Positions 63,976-64,000 of a stretch of 64,000 nt of DNA are shown here, piece after piece (position 1 is the first letter of the stretch; the number at the start of each line of letters is the position of its first letter). Position numbers and translations under genes: made by a program. The notes under the pieces are model-generated. The model searched no databases and was not told the DNA's origin. It saw nothing but the letters and a program-made list of their open reading frames with translations. Source of the DNA: an uncultured Flavobacteriales bacterium (lineage in GTDB: Bacteria > Bacteroidota > Bacteroidia > Flavobacteriales_D > Parvicellaceae); assembly GCA_943787535.1 (NCBI GenBank), contig CALSMU010000002.1:104464-168463 (forward strand). Direction: 5' to 3'.

Positions 63976-64000
63976 TTGGTTTATTTTTTAATGTTTGCTA

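Overview
The window is about 64 kb of AT-rich chromosome from a marine member of the Bacteroidota, most likely order Flavobacteriales (Cryomorphaceae/Crocinitomicaceae-like). The evidence is: type IX secretion (T9SS) C-terminal sorting domains on several secreted proteins, a TonB-dependent receptor, -7 boxes of the Bacteroidota form TAnnTTTG, near-absence of Shine-Dalgarno sequences, a bacillithiol deacetylase, the fused DAHP synthase/chorismate mutase, menaquinone genes and a proteorhodopsin. No rRNA, tRNA, CRISPR array or insertion sequence was recognised.

Layout. 0-8 kb: a small membrane protein, a nucleoid-associated protein, then a decayed stretch (1.4-4.6 kb) with a SpoIIE-phosphatase tail fragment, a copper P-type ATPase broken by six +1 shifts, an intact DUF6653 membrane protein and a cysH remnant. 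An apparently intact metal module follows (HYC_CC_PP protein, secreted HMA protein, TonB receptor). 8-18.7 kb: an RND/HAE3 exporter, a DUF2279 protein, an HD-domain protein, a T9SS cargo protein, two rRNA methyltransferase-like genes, an acyl-ACP desaturase, twin cold-shock genes and tsaD. 18.7-23.3 kb: tamB. 23.3-26.6 kb: an aromatic amino acid operon (pheA, aminotransferase, DAHPS-CM) preceded by a Phe/Tyr-rich leader peptide and an attenuator hairpin. 26.7-33.5 kb: M1 peptidase, DUF6702, menE-menC, DUF4846 lipoprotein, thioesterase. 33.5-45.7 kb: surface polysaccharide and cell-wall genes, a serine hydrolase, bshB1, a coiled-coil lipoprotein, a TPR-SpoIIE phosphatase interrupted by an in-frame stop, a sulfotransferase and three tandem paralogous lipoproteins. 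45.7-54.6 kb: translation and housekeeping genes (rlmD, prfC, ffh, folD), an HI0933-type flavoprotein and HMG-CoA lyase. 54.8-64 kb: two large T9SS proteins, a double-SUMF1 protein and proteorhodopsin.

Most notable: (1) a candidate ribosome-mediated attenuator controlling aromatic amino acid synthesis, with a 15-residue leader peptide containing three Phe and three Tyr, a perfect 11-bp terminator stem, competing pairings and an upstream promoter; (2) a secreted protein whose 47-residue repeat occurs 7 + 7 times, the second set being an apparently identical 977-bp copy (period 987 bp), suggesting a duplicated seven-bladed beta-propeller; (3) a copper ATPase with all catalytic motifs present but six single-base insertions and no independent nonsense codon; (4) a proteorhodopsin with Met at the spectral-tuning site and no retinal genes beside it. 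Function calls rest on motif recognition by eye; no database search was run.
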